NCBI RefSeq assembly: GCF_009687885.1
Contig: NZ_BLAF01000063.1
Coordinates: 1-64,000 of the forward strand
DNA length: 64,000 bases
Origin: Acrocarpospora pleiomorpha
GTDB taxonomy: Bacteria > Actinomycetota > Actinomycetes > Streptosporangiales > Streptosporangiaceae
Direction: 5' to 3'
Of this stretch, positions 8,389 to 18,067 are shown in pieces. The translations under genes were made by a program, and so were the position numbers. The notes under the pieces are model-generated. The model ran no database searches, was not told the origin of the DNA, and worked only from the letters and a program-made list of their open reading frames with translations. The stretch's first letter is position 1. Each line of letters starts with the position of its first letter.

Positions 8389-9971
8389 AGCGGGATGTTC
8401 CCATGCTTCTTGGGGGGCAGCGAAGCGCGTTTGTTGCGCAGTGCGCGGAGCGCGCGCACCACCTGCGCCCGGGTGTCCGACGGCCGGATGACCGCGTCCA
8501 CGTAGCCGCGTTCGGCGGCCAGGTAGGGGTTGGCGAGCGTGTCCTCGTATTCGGTGATGTATCCGGCGCGGGCCGCGTCCGGGTTGTCGGCCGCGGCCAG
8601 CTCCCTGCGGTAGAGGATGTTGACCGCGCCCTGCGCGCCCATCACCGCGATCTGCGCCGTCGGCCAGGCCAGGTTAACGTCGGCTCCGAGGTGTTTTGAC
8701 CCCATAACGTCGTACGCCCCGCCGTACGCTTTTCGGGTGATTACCGTGACGAGCGGCACGGTGGCCTCCGCGTATGCGTAGAGGAGTTTCGCCCCCCGCC
8801 GGATGATGCCGTTCCATTCCTGATCGGTCCCCGGAAGGAATCCCGGGACATCAACAAATGTCAGTACAGGGATATTGAAAGCGTCACAAGTCCGGACGAA
8901 TCGTGCTGCTTTTTCCGAGGCGGCGATGTCCAGCGTGCCCGCGAAACTCAGCGGCTGGTTCGCGACCACCCCGACGGAACGCCCCTCCACCCGCCCGAAT
9001 CCGACCAGGATGTTCGGTGCGAACGCCGCGTGCACCTCCAGGAACTCCCCGTCGTCGAGCACGTGCCCCAGCACGGTGTGCATGTCGTACGGCTGGTTGG
9101 CCGAGTCGGGGATCAACGTGTCGAGTTCCGGCACCGGATCGAGCGCCGCGTCCGCGGGGAAAACCGGGGGTTCGTCCAAGTTATTCGACGGCAGGTACGA
9201 CAACAGCGCCCGAGCAAACGCTAGGCAGTCTTCCTCGTCGCTGGCCTCGTAATGCGCCACACCGGACTTGGAGTTGTGCGTGTGCGCCCCTCCGAGCTCC
9301 TCGAAGGTCACCTCTTCCCCGGTCACCGTCCTGATCACGTCCGGCCCGGTAATGAACATGTGCGATTTTTCCTGAACCATCAGGACAAAGTCGGTCAAAG
9401 CGGGCGAATAGACTGCGCCGCCCGCGCACGGGCCCATGATCAGCGAGATCTGCGGGATCACCCCGGAGGCGTGCACGTTCCGCTTGAAGATCTCCGCGTA
9501 CAGCCCGAGGCTGACCACGCCCTCCTGGATCCGCGCCCCGCCCGAGTCGTTGATCCCCACCACCGGGCAGCCGGTTTTGAGCGCGTGGTCCATGACCTTC
9601 ACGATCTTCTCTCCGAAGACCTCCCCGAGCGACCCCCCGAACACGGTGAAGTCCTGCGCGAACACGGCCACCGGCCGCCCGTCCACGGTCCCGTGCCCGG
9701 TCACCACGCCATCTCCGTACGGCCGCTCGCGGTCGAGGCCGAAACTCGTGGAGCGATGCCGGGCCAGCTCGTCGAACTCCACGAACGAACCCTCGTCCAG
9801 GAACGCGGCGACCCGTTCCCTGGCCGTCATCTTGCCCTTGGCATGCTGCTTCTCGACCGCCCGCGCCGACCCAGCGTGCTCGGCCTCGTGCAGCCTGCGC
9901 TCGAGCTCAGCGATCTTGCCGGCGGTGGTGTGGATGTCGATCTCGGAGGCCCGAATTCCCTCTGCCGTCAT
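8385..9971 (-). CDS. pccB: Acyl-CoA (propionyl-CoA) carboxylase beta subunit
   Basis: Carboxyltransferase subunit that moves CO2 from carboxybiotin to acetyl- or propionyl-CoA, giving (methyl)malonyl-CoA for fatty-acid and polyketide synthesis. About 528 residues, full length. The N-terminal half has HAKGKMTARERVAAFLD and INDSGGARIQEGV, whose Gly pair is part of the first oxyanion site. The C-terminal half has FVDVPGFLPGTDQE and RKAYGGAYDVM, forming the second oxyanion and CoA site. MTAEGIRASEI is taken as the start; a GTG two codons upstream is possible. The epsilon gene follows with a 4-base overlap. The biotin-carrying alpha subunit is not in this window; the biotin ligase BirA, which charges it, is at 21.4 kb. 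Confidence 0.95.
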   Translation of the reverse strand: MTAEGIRASEIDIHTTAGKIAELERRLHEAEHAGSARAVEKQHAKGKMTARERVAAFLDEGSFVEFDELARHRSTSFGLDRERPYGDGVVTGHGTVDGRPVAVFAQDFTVFGGSLGEVFGEKIVKVMDHALKTGCPVVGINDSGGARIQEGVVSLGLYAEIFKRNVHASGVIPQISLIMGPCAGGAVYSPALTDFVLMVQEKSHMFITGPDVIRTVTGEEVTFEELGGAHTHNSKSGVAHYEASDEEDCLAFARALLSYLPSNNLDEPPVFPADAALDPVPELDTLIPDSANQPYDMHTVLGHVLDDGEFLEVHAAFAPNILVGFGRVEGRSVGVVANQPLSFAGTLDIAASEKAARFVRTCDAFNIPVLTFVDVPGFLPGTDQEWNGIIRRGAKLLYAYAEATVPLVTVITRKAYGGAYDVMGSKHLGADVNLAWPTAQIAVMGAQGAVNILYRRELAAADNPDAARAGYITEYEDTLANPYLAAERGYVDAVIRPSDTRAQVVRALRALRNKRASLPPKKHGNIPL

Positions 9972-10008
9972 TCCCACAGGGTAGCCATGCGCTCACGGCC
10001 GCCGTCGC

Positions 10009-10204
10009 GCGGGTTGGCCCATTCTCCGCGACGGCGAAATCGTCGACCGAGACTCAGAATCGTCGCCACGCGGGCTGGCCGAGCGCGGACGAGGTGATCA
10101 TCGCGTCCGTGGTGCCAGGGTCGGTGTCGTGCGGGCTGGCTGGGTGCGGGCGGGGTGATCATCGTGTCCGTGGTGCCAGGGTCGGTGTCGTGCGGGCTGG
10201 CTGA
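10009..10204. repeat. 61-bp tandem repeat, about 3 copies
   Basis: A 61-bp unit beginning GCGGGCTGGC starts at 10070 and 10131, and a third partial copy starts at 10192. The first two full copies are nearly identical over their last 40 bases (GTGATCATCG, GTCCGTGGTG, CCAGGGTCGG). A more diverged copy with the same leading GCGGGTTGGCC starts exactly 61 bases earlier at 10009. The period is not a multiple of three and no gene covers the array. It fills the divergent interval between pccB and the permease gene. Confidence 0.85.
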
Positions 10205-10237
10205 GTATTGTCGGTCACGCTGGGTAGTCTTCCGGTC

Positions 10238-11572
10238 ATGGAATCGCAAACATCGCTCCGGCGGGTCATCGGGCGCAGGGTGCTGCTGCTGTTCGTGCTC
10301 GGTGACATCCTGGGCGCCGGTATCTACGCTCTGGCCGGGAAGGTCGCGGGGCAGGTCGGCGGGGCGCTCTGGGTTCCGTTTCTGGTCGCCTTCGTGCTGG
10401 CGGCTTTGACTGCGACGGCGTATGCGGAGCTGGTCGGGAAATATCCGCAGGCGGCGGGAGCCGCCCTTTATGCGAACAAGGCGTTCGGCATTCCCTTCGT
10501 CACGTTCATCGTCGCGTTCGCTGTGATGATGAGCGGCATCACCTCGGCCAGCGCCGCCGCCCGCGCGTTCGGCGGGCAGTATCTGGCCGAGTTCGTCAGC
10601 CTGCCTACCCTGGCCGGGGCGCTGATCTTTCTGGGCCTGGTCACCTTGGTCAACTTCGTCGGCATCTCGGAGTCGATCAAGGTCAATGTGGTCCTCACCC
10701 TGATCGAGGCGTTCGGCCTGCTGGTCATCATCGCCATCGGGGTTTACGCGCTGGTCGTGGGCGACGGCAATCCCGGCAGGGCGTTGGAGTTCCACCCGTT
10801 CAACGGCGCGTTCCTGGGCGTGCTCGGCGGCACCGCGCTGGCCTTCTACGCCCTGCTCGGCTTCGAGGACTCGGTCAACCTGGCCGAGGAGGCCAAGGAC
10901 CCGCAGCGCGACTTCCCGCGCGCCCTGTTCGGCGGTCTGGCCGCGGCCGCCCTCATCTATCTCGCGGTCGCCTTCACCGCCACCATGCTGGTCGACACCG
11001 AGACCCTGCGCACCTCCAGCGGGCCGTTGCTCGAAGTGGTCAAGGTGGCCGGGCTCACTTTCCCGCCCAAACTGTTCGCGTTGATCGCCCTGCTTGCCGT
11101 GGGCAACACCGCGCTTATCAACATGCTGATGGCCTCCCGCCTGGTCTACGGCATGGGCCGCGAGAAGATCGTGCCCGCCGTCTTCGCCGCCGTGCACCCG
11201 TCCCGGCACACCCCCTGGGTGTCGATTCTGTTCACCGTCGGCATCGCGGTCGTCCTGGTCGGCACCGGCGAGGTGGGCGGCCTCGCCGACACCACCGTGC
11301 TCCTGCTGCTCTGCGTGTTCGCGCTGGTCAACGTCTCCGTCCTGGTGTTGCGCCGGGAGCCGGTGGAACACTGGCACTACCAGGCGCCCACCTGGGCGCC
11401 CGCGATCGGCGCGGTCGTCTGTCTCGTCCTGGCGCTTCCGGTCACCGGCCGCGACGGCTCGGTCTACCTGCGCGCCGCCGTCCTGATCGCCATCGGCGTC
11501 CTGCTCTGGTTTGTGAACCGGCTCTTCGTCGGCCGGGTGACGGACCTCGATCCCGCGAAGATCAGCCCGTGA
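10238..11572 (+). CDS. APC-family amino acid permease
   Basis: A 444-residue integral membrane transporter with about 12 hydrophobic segments. The first segment carries the APC-superfamily motif GDILGAGIYALAGKVAG, and segment 6 carries ALLGFEDSVNLAEEAKDPQRDFPRA, the conserved E-E-x-K-x-P region of amino-acid/polyamine permeases. It probably imports or exchanges an amino acid or amine across the cytoplasmic membrane; the substrate cannot be read from sequence. The ATG at 10238 is used because TAGTCT lies 7 bases upstream and no ribosome site is visible, suggesting a leaderless or near-leaderless mRNA. The 61-bp tandem repeat ends about 35 bases upstream. Confidence 0.92.
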   Translation: MESQTSLRRVIGRRVLLLFVLGDILGAGIYALAGKVAGQVGGALWVPFLVAFVLAALTATAYAELVGKYPQAAGAALYANKAFGIPFVTFIVAFAVMMSGITSASAAARAFGGQYLAEFVSLPTLAGALIFLGLVTLVNFVGISESIKVNVVLTLIEAFGLLVIIAIGVYALVVGDGNPGRALEFHPFNGAFLGVLGGTALAFYALLGFEDSVNLAEEAKDPQRDFPRALFGGLAAAALIYLAVAFTATMLVDTETLRTSSGPLLEVVKVAGLTFPPKLFALIALLAVGNTALINMLMASRLVYGMGREKIVPAVFAAVHPSRHTPWVSILFTVGIAVVLVGTGEVGGLADTTVLLLLCVFALVNVSVLVLRREPVEHWHYQAPTWAPAIGAVVCLVLALPVTGRDGSVYLRAAVLIAIGVLLWFVNRLFVGRVTDLDPAKISP

Positions 11573-11695
11573 GCACACGGGACCGCTGATCACACGTTCG
11601 CCAGCCGCGGTAGCGGTACGTATTTGCAACTTAGGTCTGGTTATGTTCGTTGTCACAGAGGACGGGGGCCCGTCACGTAGAGAAGAGTTGAGTGT

Positions 11696-12457
11696 ATGGA
11701 TGAGGCGGTTCGCACACGGGGGCTGTTCAAGCGGTTCGGGCAGCAGGTCGCGGTAGCCGGGGTCGAGCTGATGGTGCCGAAAGGCAGCTTCGCCGGTCTT
11801 GTCGGGCCCAACGGCGCGGGCAAGACGACCACGCTGTCCATGGTCACCGGTCTGCTCCGTCCGGACTTCGGGACGATCACCGTCGACGGCTTCGACGTGT
11901 GGGCCGATCCCCTGAACGTGAAGTCCCGGATCGGCGTGCTACCCGAGGGCCTGCGCCTGTTCGAGCGCCTCTCTGGCCGGGAACTCCTCCTTTACAACGG
12001 CCAACTGCGCGGCATCCCCCGCGCCCAGGTCCAGCAGCGCGCCGAGGAACTGCTCCGCGTCATGGACCTGGTGGAAGCGCAGGACAAACTGGTCGTCGAC
12101 TACTCCACCGGCATGCGCAAGAAGATCGGCCTAGCCGCCGCCCTACTGCACAACCCAGACGTTCTCTTCCTGGACGAGCCATTCGAAGGCGTCGACCCAG
12201 TAAGCGCGAACACCCTGGTCGAGGTCCTCCAGCGCTACACCGCCTCCGGCTCCACCGTGATCTTCTCCAGCCACGTCATGGACCTGGTAGAACGCCTCTG
12301 CGACTGGGTTTCAGTAATGAGCCGCGGCCAGATCGTCGCCCAGGGCCCAGTCCAGGACGTCCGCCAGGGCCGCACCCTCAACGAGGCCTTCCTCGACCTG
12401 GTCGGAGCCCGCGGCCACGGCGACGGCGAGGGTTTGTCCTGGCTGGGCGCCCGATGA
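11696..12457 (+). CDS. ABC transporter ATP-binding protein
   Basis: A 253-residue nucleotide-binding subunit. Walker A is GPNGAGKT (about residue 39), the signature is YSTGMRKK, and Walker B with the catalytic Glu is VLFLDEPFEGVD; a switch His lies in SSHVMD. This is the ABC-2/CcmA-type layout seen in exporters of drugs, lipids or peptides. The next gene encodes a large multi-membrane partner and overlaps the stop by 4 bases (ATGA), so the pair is one transporter. The substrate is unknown. Confidence 0.95.
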   Translation: MDEAVRTRGLFKRFGQQVAVAGVELMVPKGSFAGLVGPNGAGKTTTLSMVTGLLRPDFGTITVDGFDVWADPLNVKSRIGVLPEGLRLFERLSGRELLLYNGQLRGIPRAQVQQRAEELLRVMDLVEAQDKLVVDYSTGMRKKIGLAAALLHNPDVLFLDEPFEGVDPVSANTLVEVLQRYTASGSTVIFSSHVMDLVERLCDWVSVMSRGQIVAQGPVQDVRQGRTLNEAFLDLVGARGHGDGEGLSWLGAR

Positions 12458-14067
12458 CCGACTCAACACCTGACCCGACCCCTGTTCCGTCGGCGGGCGG
12501 TGGAAGCGGCACGATGGTTGGCACGTTTGTGCGGCTCAAGCTTCGGCTGATCGCTGGGAGCTTGCGTGGGGATCTGGTTCGGCAGCTTGGGTTCGGGTTT
12601 TCGATCTTTGCGGCTGTAGTGTGCGCGTTGTTTGGGTTTCTGCTGTTCAGCCTGACTCGGCTGGGTTCGGCGGAGCTGGCGCTGCAGATCGGTTCCTCGG
12701 TGTTCACGCTGGCTGTGCTCAGCTGGATGATCGTGCCGTTGCTCGCGTTCGGGCTGGACGAGACGCTTGATCCGTCTCGGTTGGCCCTGTTCCCGCTCAC
12801 TACCCGGCAGTTGGCGACAGGTATGTTCGCCGCCTCCGCCACCGGTGCTTGGCCGATTGCCTCGCTGGTCGCCCTGTTCGGCGGCGTGGTTGGCCTGGCT
12901 AGGGGGATCGGGGGCGTGCTGCTTGGCCTGGTCGCGGTGCCGTTGGTGTTCGCGCTCTGCCTGGTTGCATCCCGGCTGGTCACCACCGCCTTGTCCGGTG
13001 CGCTGCGCAGTCGCCGGGGGCGGGACATGCTCGCGATCGCCGTGGTGTTCGTGGTGCTGCTCACCCAGCTGCCGAACCTGCTCATCAACCAAGGTCTGCC
13101 GAGCGACTCGCTGGCGGTGTTCCGGGCCACCGGCGACGCGTTGCGCTGGACTCCGCCGGGCTTGGCCGCGCACGCGATCGCTGACGGTGGCCTGGTCGGT
13201 GTGCTGGACCTGCTGATCCTGGCCGGTGTCGTGGTGCTGCTCGGCTGGCTCTGGATCGTCGCGCTGCGGGCCGCGCTGGTCCGTCCGGACGCCTCCAATC
13301 AGGGCGGCTCGGTCCGGCGCTCGCGCCGCGGCGGTCTGCTCCCGGACGGCAAACTCGGCGCGGTCCTCGCCAAGGAGCTCAAGTACGCCCGCCGGGAACC
13401 GCGCGGCCGGGTCGCCTGGTTCTCCGCCGTGGCGGTCAGTGGCGTCATGCTGTTCTCGCTGCGGGGCTCGGGAGGCTGGAGCGGGTTCGGCCTCGCGGCA
13501 GGACCCGCGATGATCGCCGCGATCGTGGTCGGTGTGCAGACGTCCAACACATTCGGCATCGACGGCAGGTCGCTGTGGATGAACGCGGTCGCCTTCGGCA
13601 CCGAGCGTGACCTGCGGACCGACTTCGCCGGACGGCAGCTGGCCAACTTCGTCATCTCCGGGCCGCTGCTCGCCGTGGTCTCGGTGGCCGGGGCGGTGCT
13701 GGCCGGGAACGCGCTCTGGGCGGTGCCGGCCACGCTGCTGGCCTGGTGCGTGCTCGGGCTGTCCATGGGGACCGGTTCGGTGATGAGCGTGCTCTCGCCG
13801 TACACCTATCCGGAGCGGATGAACGCGTTCAGCGGCGCCGCGCCCGGGCAGGGCGGCCAGGCGTTCGTCGCCGGATTCGGGGCCATGTTCGGGGCTGGGC
13901 TGCTGTCGCTGCCGGTGGTGATCCCGACGATGTTCGTCGCGCCGTGGGTGAGCGGGATCGCCGTGCTGTACGGCGCGGCGGTGGCCTGGGGCGGGCGGCG
14001 GATCGCGTCCAGGATCGGTTTCCGGCGTATGCCGGAGCTGCTCGCGGCGGTCTCCAGGCCCACCTGA
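12454..14067 (+). CDS. ABC transporter membrane subunit
   Basis: A 537-residue membrane protein with a 30-residue Pro/Gly/Ser-rich cytoplasmic N-terminus and about 12 predicted helices. The large central loop is basic (RRSRRGGLLPDGKLGAVLAKELKYARREPRGR). The AKELKYxxRxPRxR element before the second helix block is typical of ABC-2-like exporter permeases. The start at 12454 overlaps the ATPase stop (ATGA) and removes a spurious upstream extension of the frame. It works with the ATP-binding protein just upstream. It ends 77 bases before ppc, and no terminator is visible between them. Confidence 0.9.
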   Translation: MTDSTPDPTPVPSAGGGSGTMVGTFVRLKLRLIAGSLRGDLVRQLGFGFSIFAAVVCALFGFLLFSLTRLGSAELALQIGSSVFTLAVLSWMIVPLLAFGLDETLDPSRLALFPLTTRQLATGMFAASATGAWPIASLVALFGGVVGLARGIGGVLLGLVAVPLVFALCLVASRLVTTALSGALRSRRGRDMLAIAVVFVVLLTQLPNLLINQGLPSDSLAVFRATGDALRWTPPGLAAHAIADGGLVGVLDLLILAGVVVLLGWLWIVALRAALVRPDASNQGGSVRRSRRGGLLPDGKLGAVLAKELKYARREPRGRVAWFSAVAVSGVMLFSLRGSGGWSGFGLAAGPAMIAAIVVGVQTSNTFGIDGRSLWMNAVAFGTERDLRTDFAGRQLANFVISGPLLAVVSVAGAVLAGNALWAVPATLLAWCVLGLSMGTGSVMSVLSPYTYPERMNAFSGAAPGQGGQAFVAGFGAMFGAGLLSLPVVIPTMFVAPWVSGIAVLYGAAVAWGGRRIASRIGFRRMPELLAAVSRPT

Positions 14068-14144
14068 CCGGCCACCCGACTGGTCTAGTCCAATGGGTGA
14101 GACCGGTATCGGGGAGGTCAGTGTCACTCGCTAGTCTTCGAAAC

Positions 14145-16784
14145 ATGGCCTCGACCGAACGCCACAGCGCTGTCACTGAGATGCCCGACGAACTCCGCGC
14201 CGACGTCCGCTTGCTGGGCGAACTGCTGGGTCAGGTGATCGCCGAGCAGGGCGGGCCCGACCTGCTGGCGGACGTGGAACGGCTACGCAAAGCGGTGATC
14301 GCCGCGCGCCGCCGGGAGACCACCGTGGACGAGGTGGCCGCCCTGGTGAACACCTGGCCGGTGGAGCGCGCGGTGGAGATCGCCCGCGCGTTCACCTGCT
14401 ACTTCCACCTGGCCAACCTGGCCGAGGAGCACTACCGGATCCGGATCCTGCGCCGTCGCGACAGCGACAACATGCCGGTGCCGGAGTCGCTGGCGCAGGC
14501 CGTCAGGGACCTCAAGGATGATCTCGGCCAGGACGAGCTCAACCGGCTCATCGCCGGGCTGGAGTTCCGGCCGGTGCTGACCGCGCATCCGACCGAGGCC
14601 AGGCGGCGGGCCGTGGTCACCGCCATCCAGCGGGTCAGCGCCCAGCTCGACGCGTACAACACGCCGGGGCGGGGCGCGGCCGAGCGGGAGGAGGCGCATC
14701 GGCGGATGCTGGAGGAGATCGATCTGCTCTGGCGTACCGCCCAGCTCAGGAGCACCAAGCTGGACCCGCTGGACGAGGTGCGCACCGCGATGGCCGCTTT
14801 CGACGAGACCCTGTTCCGGGCCGTCCCGCACATCTACCGGTCGCTGGACGCCGCGCTCGAACCCGGCACCAGCACTCGCGCGCCCCGCTCCCGGGCGTAC
14901 ATCCGCTATGGCAGCTGGATCGGCGGGGACCGGGACGGCAACCCGAACGTCACCGCCAAGGTCACCAGGGAGGCCGTGCTCATCCACGCCGAGCACGTGC
15001 TGACCGCGCTGGAGACCGCCGCCACCCGCATCGCCAGGACGCTGACCGCCGATTCCGTCTACACCCCGCCGTCCGAGCAGCTGCAGGCCGCGCTCGCCCA
15101 GGCCGAGGGCGACTTCCCCGACCTGGTCTCGGAGATGGCCACCCGCTCGCCGCAGGAGCCGCACCGGCAGTGGCTGCTGTTCACCGCCACCAGGATCGCC
15201 GCGACCCGCCGCCGCGACCTCGACCTGGCTTATCTCTCGCCGGTCGATCTGCTCGCCGACCTGCGCCTGGCCCAGGATTCGCTGCGCGACGCGGGCGCGT
15301 TCCGGCAGGCCTACGGGGAGCTCCAGAACCTGATCTGGCAGGTGGAGACGTTCGGGTTCCACCTGGCCGAGCTGGAGGTGCGGCAGCACTCGCAGGTGCA
15401 CGCCGAGGCGCTGGCCGAGCTCAACTCGGGAGGCCGCCGCTCGGAGCGGACCGAGGAGGTGCTGGCCACCATCCGTACCATCGCCTGGATCCAGGAGCGG
15501 TTCGGGGTCAAGGCCTGCTCCCGGTATGTGGTCTCCTTCACCCGTTCCGCCGACGATGTCGTGGCCGTGTATGAGTTGGCCAAGCACGCGCTCGGCGAGC
15601 GGGCGCCGGTGCTGGACGTGGTGCCGCTGTTCGAGTCGGGCGCCGACCTCGACAATTCGGTGGCGGTGCTCACCGGGATGATGGAGGCCGAGCCGGTCCG
15701 GCGCAGGCTGGCCGCCAACGGGCGCCGGATCGAGGTCATGCTGGGCTATTCCGACTCGGCCAAGGAACTCGGCCCGGCCGCCGCCACCATGCGCCTCTAC
15801 GACGCGCAGGCCGCGCTCACCGCCTGGGCGACCGCCAACGGCGTGCGGCTCACGCTCTTCCACGGCCGCGGCGGCGCGCTCGGCCGCGGCGGCGGCCCGG
15901 CCAACCGGGCGGTGCTGGCCCAGGCCCCCGGCTCTGTAGCCGGCCGCTTCAAGGTCACGGAACAGGGCGAGGTGATCTTCGCCAGGTACGGTCACCAGGC
16001 CATCGCCCGCCGCCACATCGAGCAGGTCACCAACGCCGTCCTGCTGGCCTCCACCTCCAGTGTCGAGTCCCGCACCGCCGAGGCCGCCGCCAAGTTCCGC
16101 GCCCTGGCCGGCCAGGTGGCTTCGGCATCAGAACAGGCCTACCGGGCACTGACCGAGGCCCCCGGCTTCCCCGAGTGGTTCGCGCTGGTCAGCCCCCTGG
16201 AAGAGATCGGCTCCCTACGCCTCGGCTCCCGCCCCGCACGTCGCGGCCTGGGCGCGCCCAAGTCGCTGGACGATCTGCGCGCCATCCCCTGGGTGTTCGC
16301 CTGGGCCCAAACCCGCGTCAACCTACCCGGCTGGTACGGCCTGGGCAGCGGCCTGTCCGCCGTCCTGGACGCGGGCGGCCGAGCCGAACTCCAGTCCGCC
16401 TACAAGGAGTGGCCGCTGTTCGCCTCCCTGCTGGACAACGTGGAGATGTCCCTGGCCAAAACCGACAAGGCCATCGCCTCCCGATATCTGGCTTTGGGCG
16501 GCCGGGACGACTTCGCCAAGCAGGTCCTGGAGGAGTACGACCTGACCCGCAAGCTGGTACTGGAGATCACCGGCCACACCCGCCTCCTGGAGAGCCGCCG
16601 AGTGCTGTCGCGCGCGGTCCAGCTGCGTGATCCTTATGTGGACGCGCTCTCGCATCTACAGCTGCGGGCGCTGTCGGCGCTGCGTTCAGAGGAGTCGCTC
16701 ACCGAGGAGGAGCGGGATCGGCTGTCGACGTTGCTGCTGCTCAGCGTCAACGGGGTCGCTGCCGGACTCCAGAACACAGGCTGA
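14145..16784 (+). CDS. ppc: Phosphoenolpyruvate carboxylase
   Basis: Anaplerotic enzyme converting PEP and bicarbonate to oxaloacetate. 879 residues, full length for the bacterial enzyme. His148 lies in LTAHPTEARRR. Further signature blocks are WIGGDRDGNPNVT, VMLGYSDSAKELG, the Gly-rich loop FHGRGGALGRGGGP and TEQGEVIFARYG. The C-terminus is the canonical QNTG, needed for allosteric sites and folding in this family. The ATG at 14145 is preceded by TAGTCT at 7 bases and lacks a strong ribosome site. The large antisense frames over this gene are codon-bias shadows. Confidence 0.97.
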   Translation: MASTERHSAVTEMPDELRADVRLLGELLGQVIAEQGGPDLLADVERLRKAVIAARRRETTVDEVAALVNTWPVERAVEIARAFTCYFHLANLAEEHYRIRILRRRDSDNMPVPESLAQAVRDLKDDLGQDELNRLIAGLEFRPVLTAHPTEARRRAVVTAIQRVSAQLDAYNTPGRGAAEREEAHRRMLEEIDLLWRTAQLRSTKLDPLDEVRTAMAAFDETLFRAVPHIYRSLDAALEPGTSTRAPRSRAYIRYGSWIGGDRDGNPNVTAKVTREAVLIHAEHVLTALETAATRIARTLTADSVYTPPSEQLQAALAQAEGDFPDLVSEMATRSPQEPHRQWLLFTATRIAATRRRDLDLAYLSPVDLLADLRLAQDSLRDAGAFRQAYGELQNLIWQVETFGFHLAELEVRQHSQVHAEALAELNSGGRRSERTEEVLATIRTIAWIQERFGVKACSRYVVSFTRSADDVVAVYELAKHALGERAPVLDVVPLFESGADLDNSVAVLTGMMEAEPVRRRLAANGRRIEVMLGYSDSAKELGPAAATMRLYDAQAALTAWATANGVRLTLFHGRGGALGRGGGPANRAVLAQAPGSVAGRFKVTEQGEVIFARYGHQAIARRHIEQVTNAVLLASTSSVESRTAEAAAKFRALAGQVASASEQAYRALTEAPGFPEWFALVSPLEEIGSLRLGSRPARRGLGAPKSLDDLRAIPWVFAWAQTRVNLPGWYGLGSGLSAVLDAGGRAELQSAYKEWPLFASLLDNVEMSLAKTDKAIASRYLALGGRDDFAKQVLEEYDLTRKLVLEITGHTRLLESRRVLSRAVQLRDPYVDALSHLQLRALSALRSEESLTEEERDRLSTLLLLSVNGVAAGLQNTG

Positions 16785-16809
16785 GGACTCTCCAGGTCGC
16801 TGCCGGACT

Positions 16810-18024
16810 TCACAAGGCGGCGACCACCTCACGTGCCGAGGTCAATTTGTCCTTAAAACGGTCGGGACGCCACGCGTTGATGTCGGCGAGGTTGCTCTTG
16901 CCTGCCGTGATCTGCTCCGCCACGACCCGTCCGAATCCGGGGCCGTGTGTGACTCCCTGTTCGTTGCAACCCGCGATGACGTACAGATTGCGGACACCGG
17001 GAAGTTCTCCGACAATGGCTCGGCCGTCGGGTGTGAAGCCTGGCACGCCGTGCTTCACGCGGAAGTTGCGATACTGGGCGAACGCCGGAATCGCATCGGC
17101 GAGGACCTTGGCACCACGTTGCACTGTCAGAACACCGTCGAGATCGACCTGATCGAGACGGTCCGGAACCTCGCCGTCCACGAATGAATATCGTGCGGGC
17201 GTGTCGTAGACGGTGCCGAACAGGAGCCGGCCGTTCTCCTCGCGCGCCCACACCGACTTCGGCAGTCCCGATGCGTGCCCTCTGATGAAGAGAAGCGGCA
17301 GATCCCCGGGAAGATCGAGGGGTTCGGTGACGATACGCGACACGACGAGAGGTGCGATCGGAAGGAACTGTCCGAGAGGCTCGAGTAGCTGATTGGTCCA
17401 GGCTCCCGCGGCGAGCACGACGATGTCCGCGTCGATCCGGCCGTGCGGGGTCACCACGCCGGTGATGCGTCCGCCCTCCTCGAGGATCTTCACGACGGGG
17501 GTCCTTTCGGCGAGGTGACCGCCTTCGGCCGTGAAGAGCGCCCCCAGTGCTCGCGTTGCCAACTCAGCCGATATCTGGGCACTCCTGGGACGCAGGACGC
17601 CCCGGTACACTCCCGACGCCTTAACTACTCCCCTGGTCATCGCTTCGATCTGCGCGGGCTCGATCGCGCGAGCGTCGGCAGGCCCCTCCGTGAGGCGCTT
17701 CTCCACATACGTCCAGTCCTGCTCGGTTGCGGCCATCCAGAGGATGCCCCGCTGCCGGTATGGGGACTCCGAGCGTGCGGCGTTGAGGTCACGATAGAAG
17801 TCGATCGCGTAGTCCGTGAGCGCGATCTCCTCCGAGCCGCTGCTGTCGGGAGAACCCGCGGCCCAATGGTCGATGAAGCCGGCTCCCGCCGCCGAGGTCG
17901 CCTGAGCAACGCGGTCGCGCTCTAACAAGGTGCAGTTCTTCACACCCGCGCGCAACAAGTGCAATGCGACGCTCGAGCCGAGGATGCCCCCACCGACAAT
18001 CACAGCCTTGATGTCGCTGTTCAT
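16810..18024 (-). CDS. FAD-dependent oxidoreductase, DAO (D-amino acid/sarcosine oxidase) family
   Basis: A 404-residue flavoenzyme. The N-terminal dinucleotide-binding motif is VIVGGGILGSSVALHLL with the acidic end of strand 2 at LLERD. Mid-protein VVLAAGAWTNQLLEPL and C-terminal GVPGFTPDGRAIVGELPGVRNLYVIAGCNEQGVTHGP are the standard DAO-fold FAD contacts. Likely substrates are secondary or D-amino acids such as sarcosine, glycine or proline derivatives; the exact one is unknown. ATG 18024 follows GAGGAGG closely; an in-frame ATG at 18069 would add 15 residues but overlaps a palindromic operator. It sits alone between ppc (convergent, 25 bp away) and the formate dehydrogenase pair. Confidence 0.9.
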   Translation of the reverse strand: MNSDIKAVIVGGGILGSSVALHLLRAGVKNCTLLERDRVAQATSAAGAGFIDHWAAGSPDSSGSEEIALTDYAIDFYRDLNAARSESPYRQRGILWMAATEQDWTYVEKRLTEGPADARAIEPAQIEAMTRGVVKASGVYRGVLRPRSAQISAELATRALGALFTAEGGHLAERTPVVKILEEGGRITGVVTPHGRIDADIVVLAAGAWTNQLLEPLGQFLPIAPLVVSRIVTEPLDLPGDLPLLFIRGHASGLPKSVWAREENGRLLFGTVYDTPARYSFVDGEVPDRLDQVDLDGVLTVQRGAKVLADAIPAFAQYRNFRVKHGVPGFTPDGRAIVGELPGVRNLYVIAGCNEQGVTHGPGFGRVVAEQITAGKSNLADINAWRPDRFKDKLTSAREVVAAL

Positions 18025-18067
18025 GAGCCTCCTCAGAGCGCCGCACTGGGGTCCGAAACTCAGGTAC

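Noticed and set aside
9968..11656. Minus-strand frame of 562 codons over the permease gene
   Set aside because: Low-complexity Gln/Asp/Arg translation, no start signal, and a full APC transporter on the plus strand.
14283..16016. Minus-strand frame of 577 codons over ppc
   Set aside because: Codon-bias shadow; PEP carboxylase motifs are complete on the plus strand.
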